Below the pieces are notes generated by a model. That model made no database searches. It had not been told where the DNA came from and worked only from the letters and a program-made list of their open reading frames with translations. A stretch of DNA of 64,000 bases from CAVQLX01 sp963811605 (lineage in GTDB: Bacteria; Desulfobacterota; Binatia; DP-6): NCBI GenBank assembly GCA_963811605.1, contig CAWESA010000002.1, forward strand, positions 62,001-126,000. The letters run 5' to 3'. The position numbers were made by a program, and so were the translations under genes. Positions 7,331 through 16,800 of the stretch are shown here, in pieces. Numbering within the stretch: position 1 is the first letter of the stretch; each line of letters begins with the position of its first letter.

Positions 7331-10227
7331 ATGCGGCCCCGATTTCCGTTTCCATTCGTGCGGGCGCTGCTCGCCCTCGGCGCGTGCGCGTCGTCGGCGT
7401 CTGCCACGGTGGCAACGGACCTGTGTCCCCCGACGGCGGATCCGTGCATCGTCAACACGGCGCTCACGATCGACCCCGGCTCGATCATCGACCTCGGGGG
7501 TCGCGCGCTCCAGTTCGGCAGCGCCGCGCGGGTCGCGGTCGGTGTCGGCACCGTCTCGATCTCTGCCGGGCCGGTGCGCCTTCTCCCGGGAGCGCGCATC
7601 ACCGGCGGCGCTGGCGTCGGCGGGACGAACTTCGAGATCGTCTCGAGCGGCAGCATCTCGCTCGAGGGCAGCGGGAGCACGAAGAGCCGGATCGACGTGT
7701 CCGCCGAGGCGATCGCCGGCGCCGTCACGCTGCACGCGACGACCGGCATCACGATCAGCGGGGACATCGTGTCCGACGGTCGCGATCAGGATGCAGATGG
7801 CGGGCTGATCGTGCTCGACACGGCCGCGGGCGACGTGGGCGTGACCGGCGCGCTCTCGGTGAAGGGCGGGTCGCTGTCCGGCGGGGGCAGCATCTTCGTG
7901 AGCGCCGGTGGCAACATCGACCTCGCGCAGATCATCGACGTGTCGGGCGGTGATTTCGGCGGCGGCGAGGTGGATGCGGCGGCGGGCGGCAACGTGATCG
8001 TGCGCCAGGACGTCCTCGCGGGCGGCGGCGGCTTCTCGGGCGACGGCGGCTCGCTCAGCATCGATGCGGGCGGCACGGCGACGATCCTCGGCACCTTCAA
8101 GGGGCCGGCGGCGGGCGACAGCGAGGACGGCGGGGGCACGGGTGGCGACGTCGAGATCAACGCAGACAACGACGTGGTGGTCAGCGGCCAGATGCAGCTC
8201 ACCGGCGGGTTCCCCGACGGCGAGGGTGGCACGTTCTTCGTCCAGTCGGGCGGCAGCTTCACGCACACGGCGGCGATCCAGCTCCTCGGCAACGGCATCG
8301 ACGGCTGCGGCGGCTCGATGGACGTCAGCGCCGCACGCGACGTCACGCTGGCGCGCATCGAGGTGAGTGGCGGCTCGTGCGGTGCGGGCGACGTCACCGT
8401 GCAGGCTCTCGGCACCGTCACCGTCGGCGGCCTCATCTCCGGCGACAGCACGGTGGGGCTCGGCAGCGGCGGCGTCATCTCCCTCCAGGGACGCGACGTG
8501 ATCACCAACGAGGTGATCCGCGCCAACGGCGGCAGCATGGGCCTCGGCGGGTCCGATCGGCCTGCAGGGCTGCAACGTGACGGTCAGCCAGCCGAGCGAG
8601 ATCCGGACCAACGGCGGCGCCGGCGGAGGCAACACCGTGCAGGCGAGCGGCCGGGCCACCATCCGCGGCAAGCTCCTGACCGCGGCCGGGGGGGTCAACG
8701 TCGTCCAGTATCGCGATCCGGCGCTGCCGCCGATCATCACCGGCGAGGTGACGCCGGCCACCGTGCCGGTGCTCAACCCGGGCCTGCCACCGTGCCCGGG
8801 CGAGACCGCGGCGTGCGGGGACGGGACGCTCGATACCGGCGAGCAGTGCGACGATGGGAACAGCACGTCGTGCGACGGCTGCAGCGCCAGCTGCCGCACC
8901 GAGAGCTGCGGCAACGGCCGCGTCGAGTGCGATGAGGAATGCGATGCGGGGCCGCTCAACGGCTTGCCCGGCGGCGGGTGCGACGCCCAGTGCCACGTGG
9001 TTGCGCTCCCCGGCGGCATCCTGCTCCTGCCCGGCGGGCACACGCGCAACTCGTGCATGGCGGAGTGGCAGATCAAGAACCCCGGCGGGGTCGTGAACGA
9101 CGGCTTCCCGTCCAAGACGCAGGCGTGCATCGATGGCGACCCGGGCTGCGATCAGGACGGCGCCACCAACGGGGCCTGCGGGTTCCAGGTCGGTGTCTGC
9201 ACGCGGGTCACGGATGCCCGCCTGCCGGACTGCAATCCCAACGCCGTCGAGTCGATCTCGATCAACAAGCCGAACGTGCTGTCGCCGCCGAACCCGGTCG
9301 ACGCCGCCAACGGAAGCGCGCTGCGCGATGCGATCGCGGGGCTGGGTCTGACGGTGAAGGCGGGTACCAACGTGCTGGTTGCCGGCGTGCCGGACGAGAG
9401 CCGCGATCACTGCACGGCGCCGGCCACCATCAGCGTGCCGCACGCGCCCGGACTGGCGGGCACGAGGGAGCTCACCATCGCGGCGCACGACGGGGCCGGC
9501 GCCCGCATGCGCGACAACAGCGTGAACCTCGTCTGCATGCCGAACACCGCGGTATGCGGCAACGGCACGATCGAGGTCGGCGAGCAGTGCGACGACGGAA
9601 ACCAGGCGTCGTGCGACGGCTGCGCCGCCACCTGCCGGGCGGAGGTGTGCGGCGACGGCATCGTCGAATGCAGCGAGCAGTGCGACGACGGGCCGGCCAA
9701 CGGCAGCCCGGGGAGCCGGTGCACCGCGCAGTGCGCCGAGGTGGTGCCCGGGCTGCGCATTCCCGGCGGTGGCTCGAAGTCGAGCGATTGCCTGCTCGAG
9801 ACGGCGGTCGACCTGGAGACGCCGACGCTCAGGGGCGACGGGACGCCGTCGAACAAGCAGACCTGCGTCGACAACGACCCCGACGTGCGACTTCGACCCC
9901 AACCCCGGCAGCTGCCGCTTCCACGCCTGGCTCTGCCTGGGGGGGGCGGACCCCCGCCTCTCGTGCGCCGCCGATTCCGTCGCCAGCATCGAGCTGCGCA
10001 AGCCGAGCGACCGGGAGCAGGGCGATCTGGCGGCCCTCCGGCAGGCGGTCATGCAGCGACTCGGTGCCCTCACCCTGCCGTTGCCGGCGGGGGAGCGCTG
10101 CACGACGCGCGTCGACGTCGACGTGCCGGCCGGACGCAAGGACGGCAAGCTCTCGTTGCGGATCCGCAATACGATCGGCGCGCGCGACAGCGACGACCTG
10201 AAGTTCAAGTGCGCGGTGCCGCGGTGA
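7331..10227 (+). CDS. Secreted beta-solenoid/DUF4215 protein with internal duplication (two frame breaks)
   Basis: Signal peptide MRPRFPFPFVRALLALGACA, then about 400 residues of Gly/Ser-rich short beta-solenoid repeats ('GGSLSIDAGGTATILG...'). Two large C-terminal units follow, about 8813-9546 and 9553-10227. Each has a CG(D/N)G..E.GEQCDDGN Cys repeat and a 'LPGG' linker, then 'S(K/N)(T/K)Q(A/T)C(I/V)D.DP' and a beta-rich domain ending 'CMP' or 'CAVPR'. Extra single bases break the frame at about 8553 and at 9885. The duplicate unit (DPGCDQD against DPDCDFD) shows the intended reading. It is paralogous to the gene at 252-3148. It is likely exported and cell-surface or matrix associated. It is divergent from the Zn-ribbon/thiolase operon. 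Confidence 0.8.
8813..10227 (+). repeat. Two tandem copies of a DUF4215-linked module
   Basis: Within the solenoid protein, the segments 8813-9546 and 9553-10227 encode the same order of motifs: a paired CGNG..E....CDDG repeat, an LPGG linker, a 'CxDxDPxC' calcium-like loop, then a beta domain starting 'V(E/A)SI....KP'. The copies are clearly diverged, so the duplication is old. Confidence 0.6.
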
Positions 10228-10243
10228 GGGAGGGGCTCACCGC
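10221..10243 (+). terminator. Terminator-like hairpin at the end of the solenoid gene
   Basis: Perfect 8-bp stem, GCGGTGAG (10221-10228) with CTCACCGC (10236-10243) and a 7-nt loop. It overlaps the stop codon. The thiolase gene converges on it from the right. There is no T-tract. Confidence 0.5.
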
Positions 10244-10313
10244 CGCGGGGGGGCGGCCCGTTCCGGCGGTCGAGACCCGTGGCCTCGGCCGCCGGACACT
10301 GCCGCGCGCTCCG

Positions 10314-11528
10314 TCAGACGGCTTCGAGGATGGTGGCGGCTCCCTGACCCATGCCGCCGCAGATCGTGGCCAGGCCGTAGCGTCCTCCACGACGCCGCAG
10401 CTCGAGGGCTGCGGTTCCCACCAGTCGGGCGCCGGACGCGCCGACGGGGTGGCCGAGCGCGCAGGCGCCGCCATTGGGATTCACCCGCCCGGCGTCCTCG
10501 ATCCCGAATTCCCGCATGAGCGCGATCGGCGCCGAGGCGAACGCCTCGTTCACCTCGATGACGCTCAGGTCGCCCTGGCCGAGGCCCGAGCGCTCGAAGG
10601 CGCGCGCGGTCGCCGGGATGGCGGAGCGGATCAGATCGGTCGGGGCGCAGGCGCCGGTCGCGATGGTATGGACGCGCGCCAGGGGCGCGAGGCCGCGCCG
10701 CCGCGCCTGGTCCGCCGCCATCAGGAGGCAGACGGCCGCGCCGTCCGCCTGTCCGGACGAGGTGGCGGCGGTGATGCGTCCGTCGGCCCGGTACACCGGC
10801 GCCAGCGCGGCGATCTTCTCGTAGCTGGTGTCGGCGCGCGGGCCCTGGTCGTCGGTGACCCGGACCGCGCGACCCTCGAGGTCGAGCCCGTCGGCGGGGA
10901 CGATCTCCTCGCGCAGCCTGGCCCGAGCGGCGATGGCGCGCTGGTGGCTGCCGAGCGCCCAGCGATCCATCTCCTCCCGGCTGATGCCGTATTGCTCGGC
11001 GAGCCGCTCGGCTCCCTGTCCGCCATTGAGCTCGATCGGGTTGATCAGGTCGAAGAGCTTCGGGTTGGGATTCATGGTGGCGAGCATGTGCCCGCCTTCC
11101 TTGATGACGGCGTCCATGTCCATGCCGTCCCGGATGGTCGGGATCCGGAAGTGCGTCATGCTGTCGAGTCCGCCCGCCAGAAACACATCCCCCAGACCAC
11201 ACTGGATCTGCATGGTGGCAATATGGACCGACATCATGGCAGTGGTGCAGGCACGCTCGACGCTCAGTCCCACGACGTGCTCGGGAAAGCCGGCGAGGTA
11301 CGGGATGGCCGTGCCCGGGTGCGCCTGCTCGCCCAGCATCTCGACGGCGCCGAGGATCACACCGTCCACGTCCTCGGGGGCAACCCCGGCGCGCCGCAAC
11401 ACCTCGTGCAGGACGACGACCGCGAGGTCGTCGGAGCGCACGGCGCGGAACACGCCCCGCTTCGGATCGGCCCTGCCGAACGGCGTGCGGACATACCCGA
11501 CCAGGACCGCATCACGGAGCTCTTTCAT
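10314..11528 (-). CDS. Acetyl-CoA acyltransferase (thiolase, FadA-like)
   Basis: A 404-residue classical thiolase (PF00108/PF02803), start MKELRDAVLVGYVRTPFGRA. All catalytic landmarks are present. The nucleophilic Cys is in 'VERACTTAM' near residue 91. 'NEAFASAPIA' gives the oxyanion-region Asn-Glu, 'GGACALGHPVGASGAR' the catalytic His, and 'ATICGGMGQGAA' the general-base Cys. It would cleave 3-ketoacyl-CoA with CoA, or condense two acyl-CoAs. The nearest relatives by motif are FadA-type 3-ketoacyl-CoA thiolases of fatty-acid or aromatic catabolism. It is alone on its strand between two secreted-protein genes, with no beta-oxidation partners beside it. An in-frame upstream start (11588) adds only low-complexity sequence. 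Confidence 0.93.
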   Translation of the reverse strand: MKELRDAVLVGYVRTPFGRADPKRGVFRAVRSDDLAVVVLHEVLRRAGVAPEDVDGVILGAVEMLGEQAHPGTAIPYLAGFPEHVVGLSVERACTTAMMSVHIATMQIQCGLGDVFLAGGLDSMTHFRIPTIRDGMDMDAVIKEGGHMLATMNPNPKLFDLINPIELNGGQGAERLAEQYGISREEMDRWALGSHQRAIAARARLREEIVPADGLDLEGRAVRVTDDQGPRADTSYEKIAALAPVYRADGRITAATSSGQADGAAVCLLMAADQARRRGLAPLARVHTIATGACAPTDLIRSAIPATARAFERSGLGQGDLSVIEVNEAFASAPIALMREFGIEDAGRVNPNGGACALGHPVGASGARLVGTAALELRRRGGRYGLATICGGMGQGAATILEAV

Positions 11529-11817
11529 GGTGGCAGCGCGCTGTAGCGTAGGACCCTCGACGGGGGCAAACGCACCGTCCCCGACCACGATGACGCAGGT
11601 CGAAAGCCGGGCAGCGGGGTGCCCGGATCGCTGGCAGGCTGGGCCGCCAGAGGCTCCGTCCGACCGATGGTCAGGTGGCGCATGGCGTTATTGCAAGGTC
11701 GCGCTAATGCACGGCATGACGATAGTCGCTGGCAATTCGCAAGTTCCTGAAAGTAGAGCGATATCTGCCCAAATCCCACACTACCAGGTGGCATGTTTCG
11801 TGCTCAGTCGCGGCCGC
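11529..11817. other. Divergent promoter region
   Basis: A 289-bp region between the thiolase (leftward) and the propeller protein gene (rightward). Bases 11685-11800 are noticeably richer in A and T than the surroundings, as expected for promoters. No box pair was good enough to call. A TGGCAT/GTGCT pair at 11789-11804 has sigma-54 spacing but lies only about 14 nt before the ATG. Confidence 0.4.
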
Positions 11818-13848
11818 ATGCTGACGGAGCTAAGGGCCGGTCTCTGCTTGCTATCCTTGTCCCTCGCCCTCCTGCTGCCGGGTCCCGCCGCTGCCATACA
11901 GCGCGCCGCCCCCCAGTCGATCCGCGTCACGTCGGGGGCGATGCACCAGCACTCGACCGGGCGCTCCTGGGGGCGCTACTTCGCGTTCTCGTCGCCGGTC
12001 GATCTCACGGGGGAAGGGAGCATCGCGTCTCAGGCCTACGTCTTCAGCATCGTCGACTACGCCTGCCAGATCGGACGGCCCGACCTGCAGCTCGATTCAG
12101 AAGACCCCGTGACCTGCCCGACGCCGGCAAAGCCCTATCTGGTGAAGGCCACCAACGGGGCGCCGGCCGACAACATCTCCAACCCGAGCGTCAACAGCAC
12201 GGGGACCATCGTCGCCTTCGAGGCCTTCGGCTCGTACGAGGGGAAGTGCGGGGGCGCCGCGGCCGGCAAGCGCCAGATCTTCGTCAGGGACATCGTCGCG
12301 AACAAGACCACCGCGGTCACCTGTGAGCCGAACGGCGACAGCTACGGCCCCTCGCTGAACGACGCCGGCGGCTCGCTGGTCTTCACCTCGACCTCCGGCC
12401 TGCTCGGCGCTCCGGTCGGCATCCCGCAGGTCTACGTCTACCAGTACGCGAGCCCCGAGCCGAAGCCGGGTGTCGGCCTGATCACCCCGATCAGCCACGG
12501 CCCCTATGCGCTCGGCACGGCGCCGAGCGGCGCGCCCATGCTGAACAAGCTCGGCGACCGCGTCGTGTTCGAGTCGCGGTCCGACCTGCTGGGCACCGGC
12601 GCCGATACCGGGCGGTGGAACATCTTCGTGTTCGACCGGCAGCTCGCGCGCATCTTCCAGATCACGCGCGGCAACGGCGACAGCCGCAATCCCTACATCG
12701 AGGAGAAGCGGCCGGGAGCCATCTTCTTCGACTCGACCGCGACCGACCTCCCGGGCACCGAAGGGCTGACGCCGGCGCCCGGCCGCCAGGTCTACGCCAC
12801 CGCCACCAAGGACAGCGGCGACTTCCCGTTCATCGAGCGCTGGACCGACGGCCCCGGAAGCTCGTGGCTGCCCTCGGTCGAGCCCAACGGCCAGAAGGTG
12901 GTCTTCCTGAGCGACGGCGACCTGCTGATGAACGGCACCACCGGGCCGCGCCTGTTCGCCTGGGACTTCCGCAACGCGGTGCGCGTCCTCTACCAGATCA
13001 CCGGCCGGGGCAACATCGGCGGCCACATCGGCGTCGGCCTCGGCGCCTGGTTCGTCTCCTTCGACTCCGATGACGACGTCGGCGGCTACGGCATCTGCGG
13101 CCGCCAGATCTGGATCGTCACCTACGACCCCGCCCACGCCAGCGACACGGGTGGCCACGCGCGCCTCACCGCCTCGCTGATCGGTCAGAAGCCGGGCGAG
13201 CCGTCGCCGGGCAATCCCAACGACAGCTGCGGCGACGGCGACGGCTGCACCGCAGATACCTGCCTCGGTGGCCAGACCTGCGTCCACGAGGCGCGGCCGG
13301 AGGGCTTCGTCTGCCAGCAGGGCAGCCAGTGCGAGGACGGCCTCGGCACCTGCCAGGGTGGTGAGTGCGTGATCAGCCAGCTCACCTGCGACGACAGCGA
13401 CAAGTGCACGGACGACACCTGTGACGACGTCACCGGGTGCGCGAACACGCCGGTCAGCTGCGACGACGGCAACGCGTGCACCGACGACACCTGCGATCCG
13501 GCGGTCGGCTGCCAGCACACGCAGCTGCCGGAGATGGCGGGCGTCACCTGTCAGAACCAGCAGGTGAAGGCGAGCACGCCGGTCCAGGGCAACCAGCAGG
13601 TCTTGAAGAACCTGCGACGGGCCCAGAAGTTCGTCGAGCAGGCGGCCAAGAAGAAGCCGAAAGGGCAGAAGCGCAAATTGAAGCAGGCAGCGAAGCTCTT
13701 CAACAAGGTGCTCCCCGACATCACGACGGATCCACAGATTCCACGAGCGCAGGCGAGCCAGCTCGCCGAGCAGATCTACGGGTTGCTCGCGCAGATCGGT
13801 GACCTGCTCAACCACCTGCAGCAGCAGACCAGCAAGGGGAGCAAGTGA
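11818..13848 (+). CDS. Secreted beta-propeller protein with Cys repeats and Lys-rich tail
   Basis: A 676-residue protein with an N-terminal signal peptide (MLTELRAGLCLLSLSLALLL) cleaved near 'PAAA-IQ'. Residues about 30-450 contain repeated 'G....VVFES.SDLLG....G..NIFVFDR' and 'S..P.LN..G..VVF' blades of a PD40/TolB-like beta-propeller. Residues about 465-575 are Cys-rich ('CDDGNACTDDTCDP' type). The last 100 residues are a Lys-rich, predicted helical tail ('KKKPKGQKRKLKQAAKLF'). The next gene encodes a longer paralogue 5 nt after this stop, and the two are probably cotranscribed. Likely an exported structural or adhesive protein; function unknown. Confidence 0.82.
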   Translation: MLTELRAGLCLLSLSLALLLPGPAAAIQRAAPQSIRVTSGAMHQHSTGRSWGRYFAFSSPVDLTGEGSIASQAYVFSIVDYACQIGRPDLQLDSEDPVTCPTPAKPYLVKATNGAPADNISNPSVNSTGTIVAFEAFGSYEGKCGGAAAGKRQIFVRDIVANKTTAVTCEPNGDSYGPSLNDAGGSLVFTSTSGLLGAPVGIPQVYVYQYASPEPKPGVGLITPISHGPYALGTAPSGAPMLNKLGDRVVFESRSDLLGTGADTGRWNIFVFDRQLARIFQITRGNGDSRNPYIEEKRPGAIFFDSTATDLPGTEGLTPAPGRQVYATATKDSGDFPFIERWTDGPGSSWLPSVEPNGQKVVFLSDGDLLMNGTTGPRLFAWDFRNAVRVLYQITGRGNIGGHIGVGLGAWFVSFDSDDDVGGYGICGRQIWIVTYDPAHASDTGGHARLTASLIGQKPGEPSPGNPNDSCGDGDGCTADTCLGGQTCVHEARPEGFVCQQGSQCEDGLGTCQGGECVISQLTCDDSDKCTDDTCDDVTGCANTPVSCDDGNACTDDTCDPAVGCQHTQLPEMAGVTCQNQQVKASTPVQGNQQVLKNLRRAQKFVEQAAKKKPKGQKRKLKQAAKLFNKVLPDITTDPQIPRAQASQLAEQIYGLLAQIGDLLNHLQQQTSKGSK

Positions 13849-13853
13849 AGGTC

Positions 13854-16800
13854 ATGTCGAGGATTGCCATGCGCACAACCATCCAGGCCGTCGCGCTCAG
13901 CGTCATCGCCATGACCAGCGGCAATGCGCTCGCGCTACACCGCCAGACCCCCTACGAGCTCCGGATCGACAAGCTGCCGAACGGCCAGAGCGCGGCGCCC
14001 TTCTCGCAGGGTGAGAGCGCGCGCTTCATCGCCTTTCACTCCGCCAGCGACCTGCTCGGCAACGGTAGCGGCGGGGGCGAGATCTTCCTGTTCGACAACC
14101 AGCCGCCGCGCTCGACCAGCCAGATCACCAACTGTGCGCTGGGGGCGAGCGCCAACGCGTCGACGGTCGCGAACGGCAAGACCATCCTGTTCGACTCGAC
14201 GAGCGACCTGGCCAAGCCGGCGAGCCAGAAGTGCAAGGCGGTGCTGCCGCGCCGGCAGATCTTCCGGGCCACCATCAAGCAGGCGACCGTCGGTTTCGAG
14301 CAGCTCACCGACAACCTGACCGGCGATTGCACCAAGCCGCGCGTCTCCGCCGACGGCTTCAAGACCGTCTTCGAGTGCACCGGCGATCTGCGCCGCAACG
14401 GCTCGAGCGGCACGCACATCTTCCTGTTCCGGGAGAAGGAGGTGTGCGATCCGCTGGCCATCCCGCCGTGCAGCAAGGCGCAGCAGATCACGCCGAAGGG
14501 GAACGGGATCAGCGGCAACGCCGAGCTCGACCTGCAGGCCGACAAGATCGTGTTCAACTCCAACATGCCGATCGGCGGCCCGGCGAACGGCTTCCAGCAG
14601 ATCTTCCTGTACCGGATCACGTCGACCCCGCCGTTCCCGACGCCCGAGCGCCTGACCAACGGCACCGGGGACAGCACCAACCCGTCGATGAACCAGGACG
14701 GGACGCTGGTGGCGTTCCAGTCGACGGCCGATCTGCTGGCGACGGGCTCGAGCGGCTCCGAGATCTTCCTGCTCGACCGGCGCACGGGGCTCCTGCGGCA
14801 GCTGACCAACGGCGACGGCGAGAGCACGATGCCGTCGGTCGGTGGCGGCGGCCGGTTCATCCTGTTCCTGTCGACGTCCGACTTCGCCGCCGGCTCCGGC
14901 CTGAGCGGCGGGCCGCATCTGTTCATCTACGATCTGATCGAGGACGTGATCTACCAGGCGACGCCGTCGGGCCCCGGCAGCGCCGGCAACCCGATCGCCA
15001 CGGCCGACACGATCTTCTTCTTCGATTCCGACGAGCCGCTCGATCCCGACGGCACGGGCGCCATCCCGGGCCGGCACATCTATGCGCTGAACGTCTTCAA
15101 GCAGGTGCCGCCGCGGGCTCTCGGGCCGGCCAAGATGAACCTGCTGCCCGGGGTCGAGGTGACGCCGGGGGTGGTCGGGGGCAGCTCGGTGCGCATCATC
15201 ACCAAGGCCACCTACGGCGGCAATCCGGCGACCAGCTTCATCGTGGCGCCGATCGGCAATCCGGCGAGCGGGGCGGGCGAGATCGACATGTCGATCCTGG
15301 GGCGCAACATCGACCAGGAGGGCGGGGTCAGCGTCTCGAAGGTGATCATCCCGCCGGTGCCGGTGCCGAGCTTCGGGGCGATCTGCTTCACGCAGACGGG
15401 CACGGGCCGCGGCACGGTGGACTGCAACGGCGACGTGGGCGAGGCCAACGGGCCCGACAACATCGACTACCGCACGCTGCAGGACCACGTGACCAACAAC
15501 CCGAGCAGCATTCCGCGCGAGGACCCGTTCTGTGAGCTCGGCTGCCGGGAAGGCAGCGAGTGTCCGGGGCCGCTGCAGCCGCCGCCGGGCTTCGAGTGCC
15601 CGCGCTGCGACTCGCAGCCGGGGGTCTGCGCCGACGGGCCGCTGCAGGGCCAGGCGTGCCAGTTCGACACGCAGTGCCCGGGCAAGGAGACGGTGCGCGA
15701 CCCGACGACGGGCGCGGTCATCGCGCCCGGGGCGTGCAACCTGAACGCGCCGCTGACCGATCCGCTCGGGGTGGCGCACGCGGGCACGTGCGTCGGCGTG
15801 GGCGGCCCGCGGTATGGTCAGTGGTGTGATCTCGACAGCGACTGTCCGAGCAACTGTCTCGCGCAGTCCACGTGCACCGGCGGGCCCAACGCCGGCGGCG
15901 CGTGCACCGGCGATCGCGACTGCGACCCGCTGCAGCAGTGCGGGGACGACAAGATCGACGTCTGTCAGGGGCCGACGGTGCTCACCCAGAGCGGGGCGTA
16001 TCGCCCGGGCGACCTGGAGATCACCGTGCCGATGACGGCGCGCATCTCGGTGAACGCGGGCTTCGACGGGCTCTACTGCACGGGCGACGACCAGTACGCG
16101 CTGAGCGGCACGGGGCTCGACACGACGCTGCGGCTCACCACCGGCAAGGCGACGGCGACGATCAGCGACGTCAACTACCAGGACGGCGAGACGATGGGGG
16201 CCTCGGAGGAGGGCGCGCCGTTCAGCTGCGACGAGTGGCAGAACAACAAGAATCTCGAGGGCGGCCGCCTGGTCGGCGCCGTGACCTTCCTCAACGTGCC
16301 GTCGATCCCGTTCAAGGGCGACACCATCCTGACCTTCCGCTTCCAGGGCGCGCGCTCGACGGCGTGCGTGGGCGGGAGCTGCACGGCGCCGTGCACCGAG
16401 GACACGCAGTGCGGCGACGGCGATCTCTGTAACGGCCGCGAGATCTGCTACCTCGGCAACTGCCAGCCGGGCGTCCCGGTGACGTGTGACGACGGCGACC
16501 AGTGCAACGGCTTCGAGGGCTGCAACGAGACCACCGGGCTGTGCGGGCCGTCGAGCGGCATCGTCTGCGACGACGACAACCCGTGTACGACGGGCACGTG
16601 CCGGCCGGACTTCCTGTGCACGTACAGCAACGAGCCGAACGGCACGAGCTGTGACGACGGCGACCTGTGCACCGGGCCAGACCCGGTGAGCGGCGGGGTG
16701 TGCGCGACGAACAACTGCGACAGCTGCCAGGGCGGGGTCTGCACCGGCGGGCCGACCAGCGACACGCCCGGACAGCCGGGCGCGGCGCCGGCATGCGAGA

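Noticed and set aside
7331..10227. Calling the solenoid genes and asnB-like gene pseudogenes
   Set aside because: Each break is one base, often near a homopolymer, and homologous units or family motifs continue in the other frame, so error is more likely than decay.
11789..11804. Sigma-54-like TGGCAT-N5-GTGCT before the propeller gene
   Set aside because: The spacing is right, but the start codon is about 14 nt after the -12 box, leaving almost no leader, and the -12 is not TTGC.
10828..11817. 5' extension of the propeller protein frame across the thiolase gene
   Set aside because: The extended part is antisense to a strongly conserved thiolase; the signal peptide begins only at 11818.
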